From Parabacteroides hominis (lineage in GTDB: Bacteria; Bacteroidota; Bacteroidia; Bacteroidales; Tannerellaceae), in NCBI RefSeq assembly GCF_014287585.1, contig NZ_JACOOJ010000050.1, positions 1 through 25,929 on the forward strand: a DNA stretch of 25,929 nucleotides, given 5' to 3'. Below the pieces are notes generated by a model. That model had not been told where the DNA came from and ran no database searches. It saw nothing but the letters and a program-made list of their open reading frames with translations. The position numbers and the translations under genes were made by a program. Shown piece after piece: positions 1 through 8,230 of the stretch. The stretch's first letter is position 1, and each line of letters opens with the position of its first letter.

Positions 1-3
1 ATC

Positions 4-918
4 ATGGAAGAGATGGAAAGAAAAAAGTTGCAGGACAGGTATATTCGCTTCGACTGGGCCATCAAGCGTTTGTTGCGCCAGAAGGCCAATTTCGATGTGC
101 TCGATGGTTTCCTGACCGTCATGCTGAGCGAAGAAATCAAGATCGTCGAAATCCTCGAAAGCGAAGGCAACCAGGAAAGCGCCGACGACAAGTTCAACCG
201 CGTCGACATCAAAGCCTTGAACAGCAAAGGTGAAATCATCCTCGTAGAAATCCAGAACACACGCGAACTGCATTACTTGGAACGCATCCTCTACGGCGTA
301 GCCAAAGCCATCACCGAACATATCTCCATAGGTGAAGGCTACGAGAAAATCAAGAAAGTCTACTCCATCAGCATCCTTTATTTTGACATCGGCATCGGAA
401 CGGACTATATCTATCATGGGCAGAATCATTTCATCGGCGTGCATACGGGCGACCACCTGCGTGTCAACACACGCGAACGTGATGTGATCGTCTCGCATCT
501 TCCCGCCGAAATCTTCCCCGAATATATCTTAGTCCGTGTAAACGAGTTCGACAAAGTAGCTCTCACCCCTTTGGACGAATGGATCGAATACCTGAAAGAC
601 GGCACGATCCGTCCGGACACGACCGCACCGGGCCTGAAGGAAGCCCGCGAGAAGTTGAAATACTACTCGATGTCGCCCCAGGAACGCCTTATCTACGACC
701 GCCACCTCGACGCCATCATGATCCAAAACGACGTGATCGACACGGCCAAATGGGAAGGGAGAATAGAAGGAATCGCCGAAGGTGAGGCGAAAGGAAAAGC
801 GGAAGGCCTTGCCGAAGGCATGCGTCAAGTCGCTTCCAAGATGAAAAATACGGGGGTAGATATTGCTACCATAGCAAAGTGCACCGGTTTAAGTGAAGAA
901 ATAATCCGGTCTTTATGA
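4..918 (+). CDS. Rpn family recombination-promoting nuclease / putative transposase (PD-(D/E)XK)
   Basis: A 304-residue protein resembling the Rpn/PDDEXK_2 family, often annotated as 'putative transposase'. Characterised Rpn proteins are DNA endonucleases that raise RecA-independent recombination. The nuclease core is visible: Asp68 in VDIKA, then Glu82-x-Gln84 in VEIQ, the D...E-x-Q form of the PD-(D/E)XK active site usual in this family. The N-terminus (DRYIRFDWAIKRLL) is also typical of the family. The C-terminus has the usual EG-rich repeat (EGRIEGIAEGEAKGKAEG, about 257-274) followed by a short helical tail. The length is normal. The visible start is ATG at 4; a second ATG lies at 13, and too little upstream sequence is present to decide or to see a promoter. 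It is the only plus-strand gene, and its last 6 bases overlap the convergent S41 peptidase gene. The family call is firm; the cellular role is not known. Confidence 0.85.
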   Translation: MEEMERKKLQDRYIRFDWAIKRLLRQKANFDVLDGFLTVMLSEEIKIVEILESEGNQESADDKFNRVDIKALNSKGEIILVEIQNTRELHYLERILYGVAKAITEHISIGEGYEKIKKVYSISILYFDIGIGTDYIYHGQNHFIGVHTGDHLRVNTRERDVIVSHLPAEIFPEYILVRVNEFDKVALTPLDEWIEYLKDGTIRPDTTAPGLKEAREKLKYYSMSPQERLIYDRHLDAIMIQNDVIDTAKWEGRIEGIAEGEAKGKAEGLAEGMRQVASKMKNTGVDIATIAKCTGLSEEIIRSL

Positions 919-1920
919 GGGAGAATCACTCTTTGCCAGCAGCAGCCCGATAGCCGCCTCTATGATCGTATCGCGCCCTTTCATGATATCTTCGCCTGTA
1001 ATGGAAACTTTGATGTCCGGGTCGATTCCGAACTCCGTATGCTGCTTGTTCACGTCCAGGACCGGGCAGGCCGAGAAACGGACACTCCATCCGTTCGGCA
1101 GTTCCGAACTGAAAGGCAGGCCGCTGCCGCCTCCCGTACGGTCGCCCATGATCGTGACTTGCGGAAGAAGGCGCATCACGTTGACAAAATCGTTCGTCGC
1201 GCTGTAGGAATGACGGTTGGTCAAGACAATGACCGGGCGCAGCCAACGGATACGGTCCGACGGGGAAAGATAGACCGGTTTGGGTTCGGTGAAATCGTTA
1301 TGCCCGTTGCCTTTCTTATATTGCGTGTAACCCGTCAGAATCCTTTCTTCAAGGAAACGCGAGGCGATCCGGTCGGAATAGAGCATGGAACCGCCGCCAT
1401 TGTCGCGCACGTCGAATATCAAACCCTTGCATTCCTTAAAATGCGCGAACATATGATCGAGGTTGTTTTCACCCACGCCGCTCGAAAAACTGCCGTAATA
1501 GACGTAGCCGATCTTGTCGTCCGCCAAACGCTTGTACTTCATTCCCCCGGCAATCTTGTAGTCCGTACCGAGATAATTATCCTGTATTTCCTTGTAGTAA
1601 TTGGCCGGATAATCTTCATACCAGGCCCAATAGCGGGACATGTCGAAAGAGGAAATCAGGTTCGTATGCCCGTCTTTCACCTCGGCAAGCATCTTACCGA
1701 GGACATCGAACAGTTCGTACTGGTTCATCGTGTCCTTGACCAACAAGTCATAGCGGTCGTACACGTCGTCCCAATCTACATCCTTGAATTCGAAAAAGCA
1801 ATAATTCTCATCCATGATCCTCCAGAGCGCCTCGAAGTTCTCGCGGGGAGACGAATTATATTTTGTCGCTTTCTCACAACCGGAGAACAGGAGGCAAAGC
1901 AAAAGAAAATAATACTTCAT
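913..1920 (-). CDS. S41 family peptidase, lipoprotein
   Basis: A 335-residue C-terminal-processing-type serine peptidase anchored as a lipoprotein in the cell envelope. The N-terminus is a short hydrophobic signal ending in the lipobox LFSGC (Cys15). The S41 signatures follow in order: VKDGHTNL (81-88), the strand FDVRDNGGG (169-177), and the nucleophile region NRHSYSAT (235-242), where Ser240 is the likely catalytic serine. The following stretch GDRTGGGSG (259-267) lacks the lysine that serves as general base in CtpA-like members, so a tricorn-like catalytic arrangement is more likely. No PDZ domain is evident. The gene lies 42 AT-rich bases behind the DUF3316-type gene in the same orientation, so it is probably the last gene of the parC operon. 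Its 3' end overlaps the convergent nuclease gene by 6 bp, leaving no room for a terminator between them. The substrate is unknown. Confidence 0.9.
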   Translation of the reverse strand: MKYYFLLLCLLFSGCEKATKYNSSPRENFEALWRIMDENYCFFEFKDVDWDDVYDRYDLLVKDTMNQYELFDVLGKMLAEVKDGHTNLISSFDMSRYWAWYEDYPANYYKEIQDNYLGTDYKIAGGMKYKRLADDKIGYVYYGSFSSGVGENNLDHMFAHFKECKGLIFDVRDNGGGSMLYSDRIASRFLEERILTGYTQYKKGNGHNDFTEPKPVYLSPSDRIRWLRPVIVLTNRHSYSATNDFVNVMRLLPQVTIMGDRTGGGSGLPFSSELPNGWSVRFSACPVLDVNKQHTEFGIDPDIKVSITGEDIMKGRDTIIEAAIGLLLAKSDSPS

Positions 1921-1962
1921 TAAATTAAGAATTAAGAAATTGAAGTTGTTAAATTAATAATT

Positions 1963-2826
1963 TTAATAGTATGCGCTTTTGTACCGATGCGCTTGCCCCC
2001 GAAGACGCTTCCCTCCGAAAGAGACAAACTCTTTCACAAGCCCGATCATAAACGAGTTGGAGAGGACGTGCGTCTTGATGCTGTTCACGTCCGTCCGGTA
2101 CATGCTGTTCAGGTAGCCGACACGGATCGTAAAATTAGACACCGGCACATCGAGCGTGAAATAGTTCTTCATCGCGAACTTGTTATGGAACGAACTGAAC
2201 CGCACGACCCCGTCCGCACTGCCTTGTGTCAGGAAATAATACGGTTCGCCCTTATGCACCGAGAAAAGGACGCCGGCAAACGGTATCTCCGCCTGGTAAC
2301 GGAGCGTGAGCGGGAATTCGGCGATCTTGAAATTATAGATCGCCATAGCCGACAGGTTCAGGTCGAAGTCCGCCTTGCCGGAAACCGGGTTGTTGCTGTT
2401 ACGCGTATTATAGATAAAACCGCCCGAAAGGCGTGCGGAAGCTCCGGTCAAGACCTTCAATCCGGGCAGCGCTTGCGGGAAACGGTAATGATAGCCCAGG
2501 CTGTAATCCACGAATCCGGCATATTCGTTTGCCGTCTCCGCGCCGTTGCGGGTCGAACCGAACTCCACGTTGATCAGTTGCTGGCGGGACACGTTATAGC
2601 CTGCCAACCGCACGACCTTCATCCGCTCATTGAGAACCCGCGCTACCCAACCCGTATAATTGATGTCCGTACTGGGCGAGAGATAAGTGTCCCGCAGGTT
2701 ATAACCGCCGATTCCGACCATCGTGCTCTCGTTGACCGAACGCGGCGCTTCGTCCTCCCCGGACTGAGCCATCAGCGGCAAAGCCAGACAAAGGAACAGA
2801 AACATCAGGCAGGTTGTCTTATTCAT
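1963..2826 (-). CDS. DUF3316 domain-containing envelope protein
   Basis: A protein of about 287 residues with a clear Sec signal peptide (LFLCLALPLMAQS, cleavage probably after LMA). The rest has alternating aromatic/hydrophobic strands typical of a small outer-membrane beta-barrel (for example SLGYHYRF, FNLKIAEF-like strands, ending in KSAYY). It resembles the uncharacterised DUF3316 family found in Bacteroidales next to the topoisomerase IV subunit A gene; this identification is from recall of the family. Start choice: the frame opens with GTG at 2832, overlapping the parC TAG stop (TAGTG), but ATG at 2826 gives a more normal signal peptide and is preferred. Either start implies translational coupling to parC. 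No catalytic motif is visible and the function is unknown. Confidence 0.8.
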   Translation of the reverse strand: MNKTTCLMFLFLCLALPLMAQSGEDEAPRSVNESTMVGIGGYNLRDTYLSPSTDINYTGWVARVLNERMKVVRLAGYNVSRQQLINVEFGSTRNGAETANEYAGFVDYSLGYHYRFPQALPGLKVLTGASARLSGGFIYNTRNSNNPVSGKADFDLNLSAMAIYNFKIAEFPLTLRYQAEIPFAGVLFSVHKGEPYYFLTQGSADGVVRFSSFHNKFAMKNYFTLDVPVSNFTIRVGYLNSMYRTDVNSIKTHVLSNSFMIGLVKEFVSFGGKRLRGQAHRYKSAYY

Positions 2827-2831
2827 ACGCA

Positions 2832-5579
2832 CTATTCATCAAAAAGTTTCATTTGACCGGTAATCTCGTCGATAATATCCGAATTGCTCCCTTGCCGGGG
2901 TAATCCCCCGGCAAGGGAGTCCGCTTCCTCTTCATCGCCTTCATTGCCCTCCTGCGGTTGCGGCGCCGGAGCAAAACGGACGGGATCGAGTTCGTTGATC
3001 GTTTCTATATCAAAAGTCGAGATGCGTTTTCCTTTCGCCTTGAATCCTTTCACGGCAATAAATTCTTCCGCATCCAGCACCAGCGGCTCACGGAAGGCGT
3101 CATGCCCGCCAAAGACCGCCTCGATCCGCGGATAGACCTCGTCGGTAAGCAACATCAGGCGGCTCTTCGGGTTCTCGCCGAGGAAGTTCTGCTTGCGGCT
3201 TCCGGACTCTAACTGGAAACGTTTCAGGTAATAATACTTCTGGTCGGCATCGTAAAGGGCGGCCGTCCAAACTTTATTCGCATCGAACTTCTCGATATTC
3301 AATATATTAGGTTCATAATGATTGCTCAGATCGAAGTTGGTCGTATAGAAATCGCCGTTCTGAAGGATCACCAAGATCAGATCGTCACTCTGGAACTCGC
3401 CCAACTCTTCCCCGCGCCCGTCATAGTTCAGGCGCAACACGTCGCGGTCGAACCAAACCATACGGCCTCCCAACGTCGAACTTCCTTTCTGCTTCAGGCT
3501 GATCTTGTGTATATCCGCCTTTGTCAGGATGTTTCCCATAGAGCCGCGCCCTTTGATCGCGATCTCGCTGAAATCCTTCTCAAAGACAAGCAACTTCTGG
3601 CGGGGTTTCGGTTTCAGGATCACCTTCACCGTCTCGGCCTCGCCATTGGCATTGGCGCTGAAATAGAGGATGCGCGAACCTTCCGTCCCTTTGGTAATGT
3701 CATATTCCTTATCGCGCGTCACGCCTGTCACGGCAAAGCGCTTGATATAATTATAGCCTGCCTTTCCATCCCGGTAGATCACATTATAGATCGTGCGGCT
3801 ATCGTTCCGCTTGAAGACATTCAGGTAAAGGATATCCTTGCCGACGAACATCTTTTCGCTCACCTTTACGATTTTGTAGCTACCGCTACGGTAGAAAATG
3901 ATCACGTCGTCGATGTCGGAACAGTTGCAGACATATTCGTCTTTCTTCAAGCCAGTCCCGATGAATCCGTCAAGGCGGTTGATATACAGTTTCTCGTTCG
4001 CCTCGACTACCTTGGTCGCCTCGATCGTGTCGAAGTTGCGCACTTCGGTCATGCGCGGATAGTTCTTGCCGTACTTCTCTTTCAGCATCATGAACCAGTC
4101 GATCGTATAATCGACGATATGCGCCAGATGGTCGTCGATCCTGGCAATATCTTCCTTATACTGGGCAATGGTCGCATTGCACTTGTCCGTGTTGAACTTC
4201 AGGATGCGTCCCATCTTGATCTCCATCAGTTTCAGGATATCTTCGCGGGTCACTTCACGGATGAAGTGCGGTTTGAACGGGTCAAGGCGTTTGTCGATGT
4301 GGGCGACCGCCTCATCCATATCCTTCGCCTCTTCAAATCCCTTGTCCTTGTAGATGCGTTCTTCGATGAATATCTTTTCCAAGGAAGCGAAGAAGAGCGA
4401 CTCTTCCAGTTCCCCTTTCTGTATTTCGAGTTCGGTGCGGAGCAGGTGCAGCGTGTCGTCAGCCGAATGTTTCAGCACGTCGCTCACCGTCAGGAAGTGC
4501 GGCTTGTTGTCCATGATGACGCAACAGTTCGGCGAAATGCTGATCTCGCAATCCGTGAAAGCATACAACGCGTCGATCGTCTTGTCGGAAGAGACGCCCG
4601 GAGCCAAGTGCACGAGAATCTCCACGTTACGGGCCGTATTGTCGTCGACTTTCTTGATCTTGATCTTTCCCTTATCGTTTGCTCTCAGGATCGACTCGAT
4701 CAGAGTGGAGGTTGTCTTCCCGTATGGGATCTCGCTGATGACAAGCGTCTTGTTGTCCAGCTTCGTGATCTTGGCACGCACCTTTACGGAACCGCCGCGC
4801 TCGCCGTCGTTATATTTCGAGACATCGATATAGCCGCCGGTCTGGAAATCGGGAAACAACGTAAACGCTTCCCCGCGCAGGTAAGCGACAGACGCGTCCA
4901 AAAGTTCATTGAAGTTATGCGGCAATATCTTGGAAGAAAGTCCCACAGCGATCCCTTCCACACCTTGTGCCAGCAGCAAAGGAAACTTGACGGGAAGCGT
5001 CACCGGCTCCTTGTTTCGCCCGTCATAGGAAAGTTGCCAGAGAGTCGTTTTCGGGTTGAAGACCGTTTCCAGCGCAAACTTGGAGAGGCGCGCCTCGATA
5101 TAACGCGGAGCCGCCGCACCGTCGCCGGTGAGGATGTTGCCCCAGTTTCCCTGGCAGTCGACCAGCAGGTCTTTCTGTCCGAGCTGTACCAGCGCGTCAC
5201 CGATGGAAGCGTCGCCATGCGGGTGGAACTGCATGGTATGCCCGACGATGTTGGCCACCTTGTTGTAGCGTCCGTCGTCCAACCGCTTCATGGAGTGCAG
5301 GATTCGACGCTGTACGGGTTTCAGCCCGTCGTTGATATGCGGAACGGCACGCTCCAAAATCACATAGGAGGCATAATCGAGGAACCAATCCTGATACATG
5401 CCCGACAAATGATAAGACACCCGGCTTTCCGATTTGCCCGGTATCTTATATTCCGAATGCGTCTCCCGGCTTGCTTCCGTTTCGACAGCTTCATCCCTGT
5501 TTTCATCAGCATCCGGTTGTCCTTCCGTATCTTTTATTTCTTCGCTTTCGTCCTGTTCAGTAATATCTTCTGGTCTCAT
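2832..5579 (-). CDS. parC: DNA topoisomerase IV subunit A (GyrA/ParC family)
   Basis: A 915-residue type IIA topoisomerase subunit that breaks and rejoins DNA; with ParE it decatenates and relaxes the chromosome. An acidic, low-complexity tail (1-45) precedes the winged-helix/tower domain. The strand-passage region contains KPVQRRILHSM (87-97), FHPHGDASIGDAL (118-130) and the active-site tyrosine Tyr160 in AAAPRYIEARL. The C-terminal half is a beta-pinwheel with IKGRGSMGNIL but no canonical GyrA box (QRRGGKG), which favours ParC over GyrA; this is the second, topo IV-type paralogue common in Bacteroidota. The position equivalent to E. coli GyrA Ser83 is Ala124, and Ser125 follows; this looks native to the group rather than a resistance change. 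ParE is not in the window. The stop overlaps the possible GTG start of the next gene. Confidence 0.95.
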   Translation of the reverse strand: MRPEDITEQDESEEIKDTEGQPDADENRDEAVETEASRETHSEYKIPGKSESRVSYHLSGMYQDWFLDYASYVILERAVPHINDGLKPVQRRILHSMKRLDDGRYNKVANIVGHTMQFHPHGDASIGDALVQLGQKDLLVDCQGNWGNILTGDGAAAPRYIEARLSKFALETVFNPKTTLWQLSYDGRNKEPVTLPVKFPLLLAQGVEGIAVGLSSKILPHNFNELLDASVAYLRGEAFTLFPDFQTGGYIDVSKYNDGERGGSVKVRAKITKLDNKTLVISEIPYGKTTSTLIESILRANDKGKIKIKKVDDNTARNVEILVHLAPGVSSDKTIDALYAFTDCEISISPNCCVIMDNKPHFLTVSDVLKHSADDTLHLLRTELEIQKGELEESLFFASLEKIFIEERIYKDKGFEEAKDMDEAVAHIDKRLDPFKPHFIREVTREDILKLMEIKMGRILKFNTDKCNATIAQYKEDIARIDDHLAHIVDYTIDWFMMLKEKYGKNYPRMTEVRNFDTIEATKVVEANEKLYINRLDGFIGTGLKKDEYVCNCSDIDDVIIFYRSGSYKIVKVSEKMFVGKDILYLNVFKRNDSRTIYNVIYRDGKAGYNYIKRFAVTGVTRDKEYDITKGTEGSRILYFSANANGEAETVKVILKPKPRQKLLVFEKDFSEIAIKGRGSMGNILTKADIHKISLKQKGSSTLGGRMVWFDRDVLRLNYDGRGEELGEFQSDDLILVILQNGDFYTTNFDLSNHYEPNILNIEKFDANKVWTAALYDADQKYYYLKRFQLESGSRKQNFLGENPKSRLMLLTDEVYPRIEAVFGGHDAFREPLVLDAEEFIAVKGFKAKGKRISTFDIETINELDPVRFAPAPQPQEGNEGDEEEADSLAGGLPRQGSNSDIIDEITGQMKLFDE

Positions 5580-5648
5580 ATATCTCTATCCAAATCTTTT
5601 GCATCGTCCCAGGCTATGTGGCAATTGCTCATACGCCATAACAGGCTG

Positions 5649-5680
5649 TAAATATACAAAATATTGCCGAAATAATAAAA
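5649..5680 (-). promoter_or_regulatory. Weak Bacteroides-type promoter candidate upstream of parC
   Basis: On the minus strand TATATTTA (5656-5649) resembles the Bacteroides -7 element TAnnTTTG with one mismatch. TTTT (5680-5677) lies 20 bases upstream in place of TTTG. The predicted start of transcription would leave a leader of about 65 bases before parC. The match is imperfect and could be chance in this AT-rich gap. Confidence 0.28.
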
Positions 5681-5732
5681 AGGAAGAAGAAGAACTGCGG
5701 ACAAGAACTGCTGGCAAGGCTGCAAAAATTCA

Positions 5733-8057
5733 TCATTTAGCCGTATTCATCACGCCGGCATCCGTATCCTGATTCCAGATTTTCTTTCCGCCGCTCTGGT
5801 ATTTCCGTCCAAACTGGAGATTCCAGGCGAAGGTGAGGAAGAAGGCGCGGGAACTCTCGTTGACATATGTCTCTTTAAGAGATGACACATATTTATTCCA
5901 GGTTTCATTAACCCGCTTGTAGTTGTCGGTAAACGGGTTGACCATTCCCACACCGACAGCGATTTGCTTATGCTTGTACATGACGGACAACATATGCAGA
6001 TTTTCCCCGCTCGACATGCTCTCGCCCCAGAAACGGTTCCGGCGGTTGTATATCGAGAAAGAAGCTGTCAGATATTTATACTGCGCCATCACTTCCGCCC
6101 GGTAATACCAGTTTGTATAGGTATGGTTGTAATCCTTTCCGTCGCTCCGGAAACGATTTACACCGCCGCTCAAGGAGAATTGCAGGATATCCCACAGCAT
6201 GCCGGCCCGTACATTCAGCTCGCTGTTGAAGAACCGGAACCCGTCCTGGTTTTCATACGTATGCACAAACATGCCGTCCTCGATAAATGTCGATTCCATA
6301 ATGGCTTTCGGATTCGTCTGGCAGGTCGTGGAGAGGCCGACAGAAACCTTTCCCTTCCGATATTCCATATACAAATTAGTCTGAAAGCGGTTATAAGGAT
6401 TCAATGCCGGATTTCCCCGCTGTATCTGCATCGAATCGATCATCTGTTCCACTGCGCTCAGTTCGGACAATGCCGGCGGATTATTTACCAAGTCACCATT
6501 TAACCGGGCATAAAAATGGTCCGTAAAAGCATAGCGGAGCGAGAAACGGGGACGGAATGTATAGGTCTGGTATCCTTCTTCTCCTTCCTGCTTCAGCCAG
6601 GAGCGGCTCACTCCGATCCCCACCGTATAATTCAACCTGTTCCATTTGCCCTGAAACTCGGAATACAAATAGGTGTCCGCCTGCTTCATATTCGTCTTAT
6701 ACTCCAGATTGCCTGCATAGGTGTTATCCGAAAAAGCCTGCGTATGTTTCAACCCGGCGCTTAAACGTCCTTTTTCAAACCCTTTTTCATAGATACCTTC
6801 CCCAATCACGGAATACTTATTTCCTCTGACGCCAGAAAAGATATCGGTCAGCAAATCCCCATCCTGCCTTTCCTGATAAGAGCGTTTGGAATCCGTATAA
6901 ATATAGGTTCCGACTAAGTTAAGCGCCAGAAATTGTTTGTTTTTCAACTGATGCTGGTAGTATAAATCCAGGTATGGCCGATGTGTCGACTGATCCGAAT
7001 AGTCCTGCATATCCGTCACATGGTCCGGATATTCCACATTGTACAAATCGCTTCTGTAATCCGTATGCGGTTGCATATATCCCCAATATCCCAATTTGGC
7101 ATTCAACTGATACTTTTCCGGTTCCTGATAGTTATAAGTAAAAGAACCTCCGTGGTTCAACTCTTGCAGGTGTCCCGGTTTTCCTTTCTCATAACGGTTC
7201 AGGGAAGTTCCGTCCTTAAAATGAAAGGTCTCTTCATTCGAACGCCAGCAGTCGTAAAAGTCACGCGGACTGGTACGATAGCTAACACTGAATTCAGACT
7301 TCTTATGGTTCAAACGGGCGGAAACCGCGTCGTTATGAAATACGATATGCGGAGAGTTCATCATATCCAGGCTGACAGAGCCGCCCGTCTCATGCCGGCG
7401 GGTGATATAGTTGAGGACAGCTTCGGCATTTCCATACCGCAAGCCCGGATCTTCGAGGTATTCGATACGGAGGATATCGGCCGGTTGCAAAGCGTTGATA
7501 TCTTCTGCCGAAACTTTTACGCCATTCATGCAAAGCTGTACAGTTCCGCCTCCCGCCATATCGACCGATTTAGACAACGGATTGACTTGTATGCGAGGCA
7601 ACATCAATGCCTGTAGCAGATTGATCCCGTTTGTGGAAGCCTCCAATTGCTTCTGGCTGGGGAATACGATTTTACGGTCTGCCTGGTTGACAATGTTGGC
7701 AGCCGTCACGGTCACTTCCCGTAGCTGTTGCGTGGCTTCGTCCAATGTCAGTTCGCCCAAATCGACCGACTTGGACAAACCGGCCAGATCCGTAACCAAA
7801 TCCGTATATCCGATAGCCGAAATAATCAGGCGGTAGTCTCCTTGTTGTACATTGTCCAACTTGAAACTTCCCTTGGCATCCGTGGAAGCCCCTGTCACGA
7901 AAACAGAATCCGATGTTTGTAAAACGACATTTGCAAATTCGAACGGAGCCTTGTCCATGCTCCCGTCCAAGACTTTCCCCGTAATCTTTATCTTTTGAGC
8001 AAATACAAATCCAACCGATAAAATAAGGCAAACGATTAAAAGACCTATTCTTTTCAT
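5733..8057 (-). CDS. TonB-dependent receptor-like outer-membrane beta-barrel protein
   Basis: A 774-residue outer-membrane protein. It has a signal peptide (1-20, cleavage FVFA|QK), a carboxypeptidase-D regulatory-like domain (about 22-105: ITGKVLDG ... SAIGYTDL), then a plug-like region (about 110-220: LREVTVTAA ... VQLCMNGVKVSAEDINALQPADILRIEYL). A long barrel follows (about 225-774), rich in aromatic strands and resembling the 'outer membrane protein beta-barrel family' (OMP_b-brl_3). It is shorter than a SusC (about 1000 residues) and no SusD gene is adjacent. It follows the membrane-spanning regulator by 173 bases in the same orientation and has its own good promoter candidate, so it may be the regulator's target. 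The ligand is unknown; peptides, metal chelates or small glycans are all possible. Confidence 0.88.
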   Translation of the reverse strand: MKRIGLLIVCLILSVGFVFAQKIKITGKVLDGSMDKAPFEFANVVLQTSDSVFVTGASTDAKGSFKLDNVQQGDYRLIISAIGYTDLVTDLAGLSKSVDLGELTLDEATQQLREVTVTAANIVNQADRKIVFPSQKQLEASTNGINLLQALMLPRIQVNPLSKSVDMAGGGTVQLCMNGVKVSAEDINALQPADILRIEYLEDPGLRYGNAEAVLNYITRRHETGGSVSLDMMNSPHIVFHNDAVSARLNHKKSEFSVSYRTSPRDFYDCWRSNEETFHFKDGTSLNRYEKGKPGHLQELNHGGSFTYNYQEPEKYQLNAKLGYWGYMQPHTDYRSDLYNVEYPDHVTDMQDYSDQSTHRPYLDLYYQHQLKNKQFLALNLVGTYIYTDSKRSYQERQDGDLLTDIFSGVRGNKYSVIGEGIYEKGFEKGRLSAGLKHTQAFSDNTYAGNLEYKTNMKQADTYLYSEFQGKWNRLNYTVGIGVSRSWLKQEGEEGYQTYTFRPRFSLRYAFTDHFYARLNGDLVNNPPALSELSAVEQMIDSMQIQRGNPALNPYNRFQTNLYMEYRKGKVSVGLSTTCQTNPKAIMESTFIEDGMFVHTYENQDGFRFFNSELNVRAGMLWDILQFSLSGGVNRFRSDGKDYNHTYTNWYYRAEVMAQYKYLTASFSIYNRRNRFWGESMSSGENLHMLSVMYKHKQIAVGVGMVNPFTDNYKRVNETWNKYVSSLKETYVNESSRAFFLTFAWNLQFGRKYQSGGKKIWNQDTDAGVMNTAK

Positions 8058-8087
8058 GTAACATAGAATTTAAGTGATTATCCAAGG

Positions 8088-8121
8088 CAAATGTAGGGAG
8101 TTTGCCTGCTCCGGCCTCAAA
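8088..8121 (-). promoter_or_regulatory. Bacteroides-type promoter of the outer-membrane barrel gene
   Basis: On the minus strand a perfect -7 element TACATTTG (8095-8088) has TTTG (8121-8118) 22 bases upstream, slightly wider than the usual 19-21. The predicted leader is about 25 bases before the ATG at 8057. Confidence 0.55.
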
Positions 8122-8172
8122 TTCCATATGGACAATAAAAAGGGAAGGCCTGTACAACCGGGCACAGGTAAC

Positions 8173-8202
8173 AAGTTGGTTTTAAACAGTATAAATCAAC
8201 TT
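8173..8202 (-). repeat. Inverted repeat / stem-loop downstream of the membrane regulator gene
   Basis: AAGTTG (8173-8178) pairs with CAACTT (8197-8202). The stem extends inward to 10 pairs, with one mismatch or G-U wobble depending on strand, around a 10-base loop. It begins 28 bases beyond the regulator stop. No T-run follows on the minus strand, so it is not a classical rho-independent terminator; it may protect or process the 3' end. Confidence 0.35.
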
Positions 8203-8230
8203 AGCATTCAGAGGTGGACACATCTGGAGA

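Noticed and set aside
118..130. Possible fluoroquinolone-resistance change in ParC residues FHPHGDASIGDAL (numbers are protein residues)
   Set aside because: The Ala-Ser order looks native to this Bacteroidota ParC lineage; nothing in the window marks it as a mutation.
1039..1923. A 294-codon plus-strand open frame
   Set aside because: It mirrors the S41 peptidase gene and has no recognisable protein features.
1951..1963. AAATTA-A-TAATTT palindrome between the S41 and DUF3316 genes
   Set aside because: The gap is almost pure A/T, so such symmetry is expected by chance.
1987..2856. A 289-codon plus-strand open frame
   Set aside because: Antisense shadow of the DUF3316-type gene.
3318..5651. 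A 777-codon open frame on the plus strand opposite parC
   Set aside because: It is the antisense of a clearly conserved gene; the translated sequence shows no domain and reflects codon composition of parC.
5691..5716. Direct repeat of GCAGTTCTT (minus strand) upstream of parC
   Set aside because: Only two short copies; no further structure or conserved element is associated with them.
7672..8157. A 161-codon minus-strand frame overlapping the start of the barrel gene
   Set aside because: It overlaps a gene with a clear signal peptide and domain order in another frame, and spans that gene's promoter.
8150..8169. CCTGT/ACAGG repeat followed on the minus strand by CCTTCCCTTTTT, considered as a terminator of the regulator gene
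   Set aside because: The stem is only 5 bp and the T-run is displaced by 7 bases.
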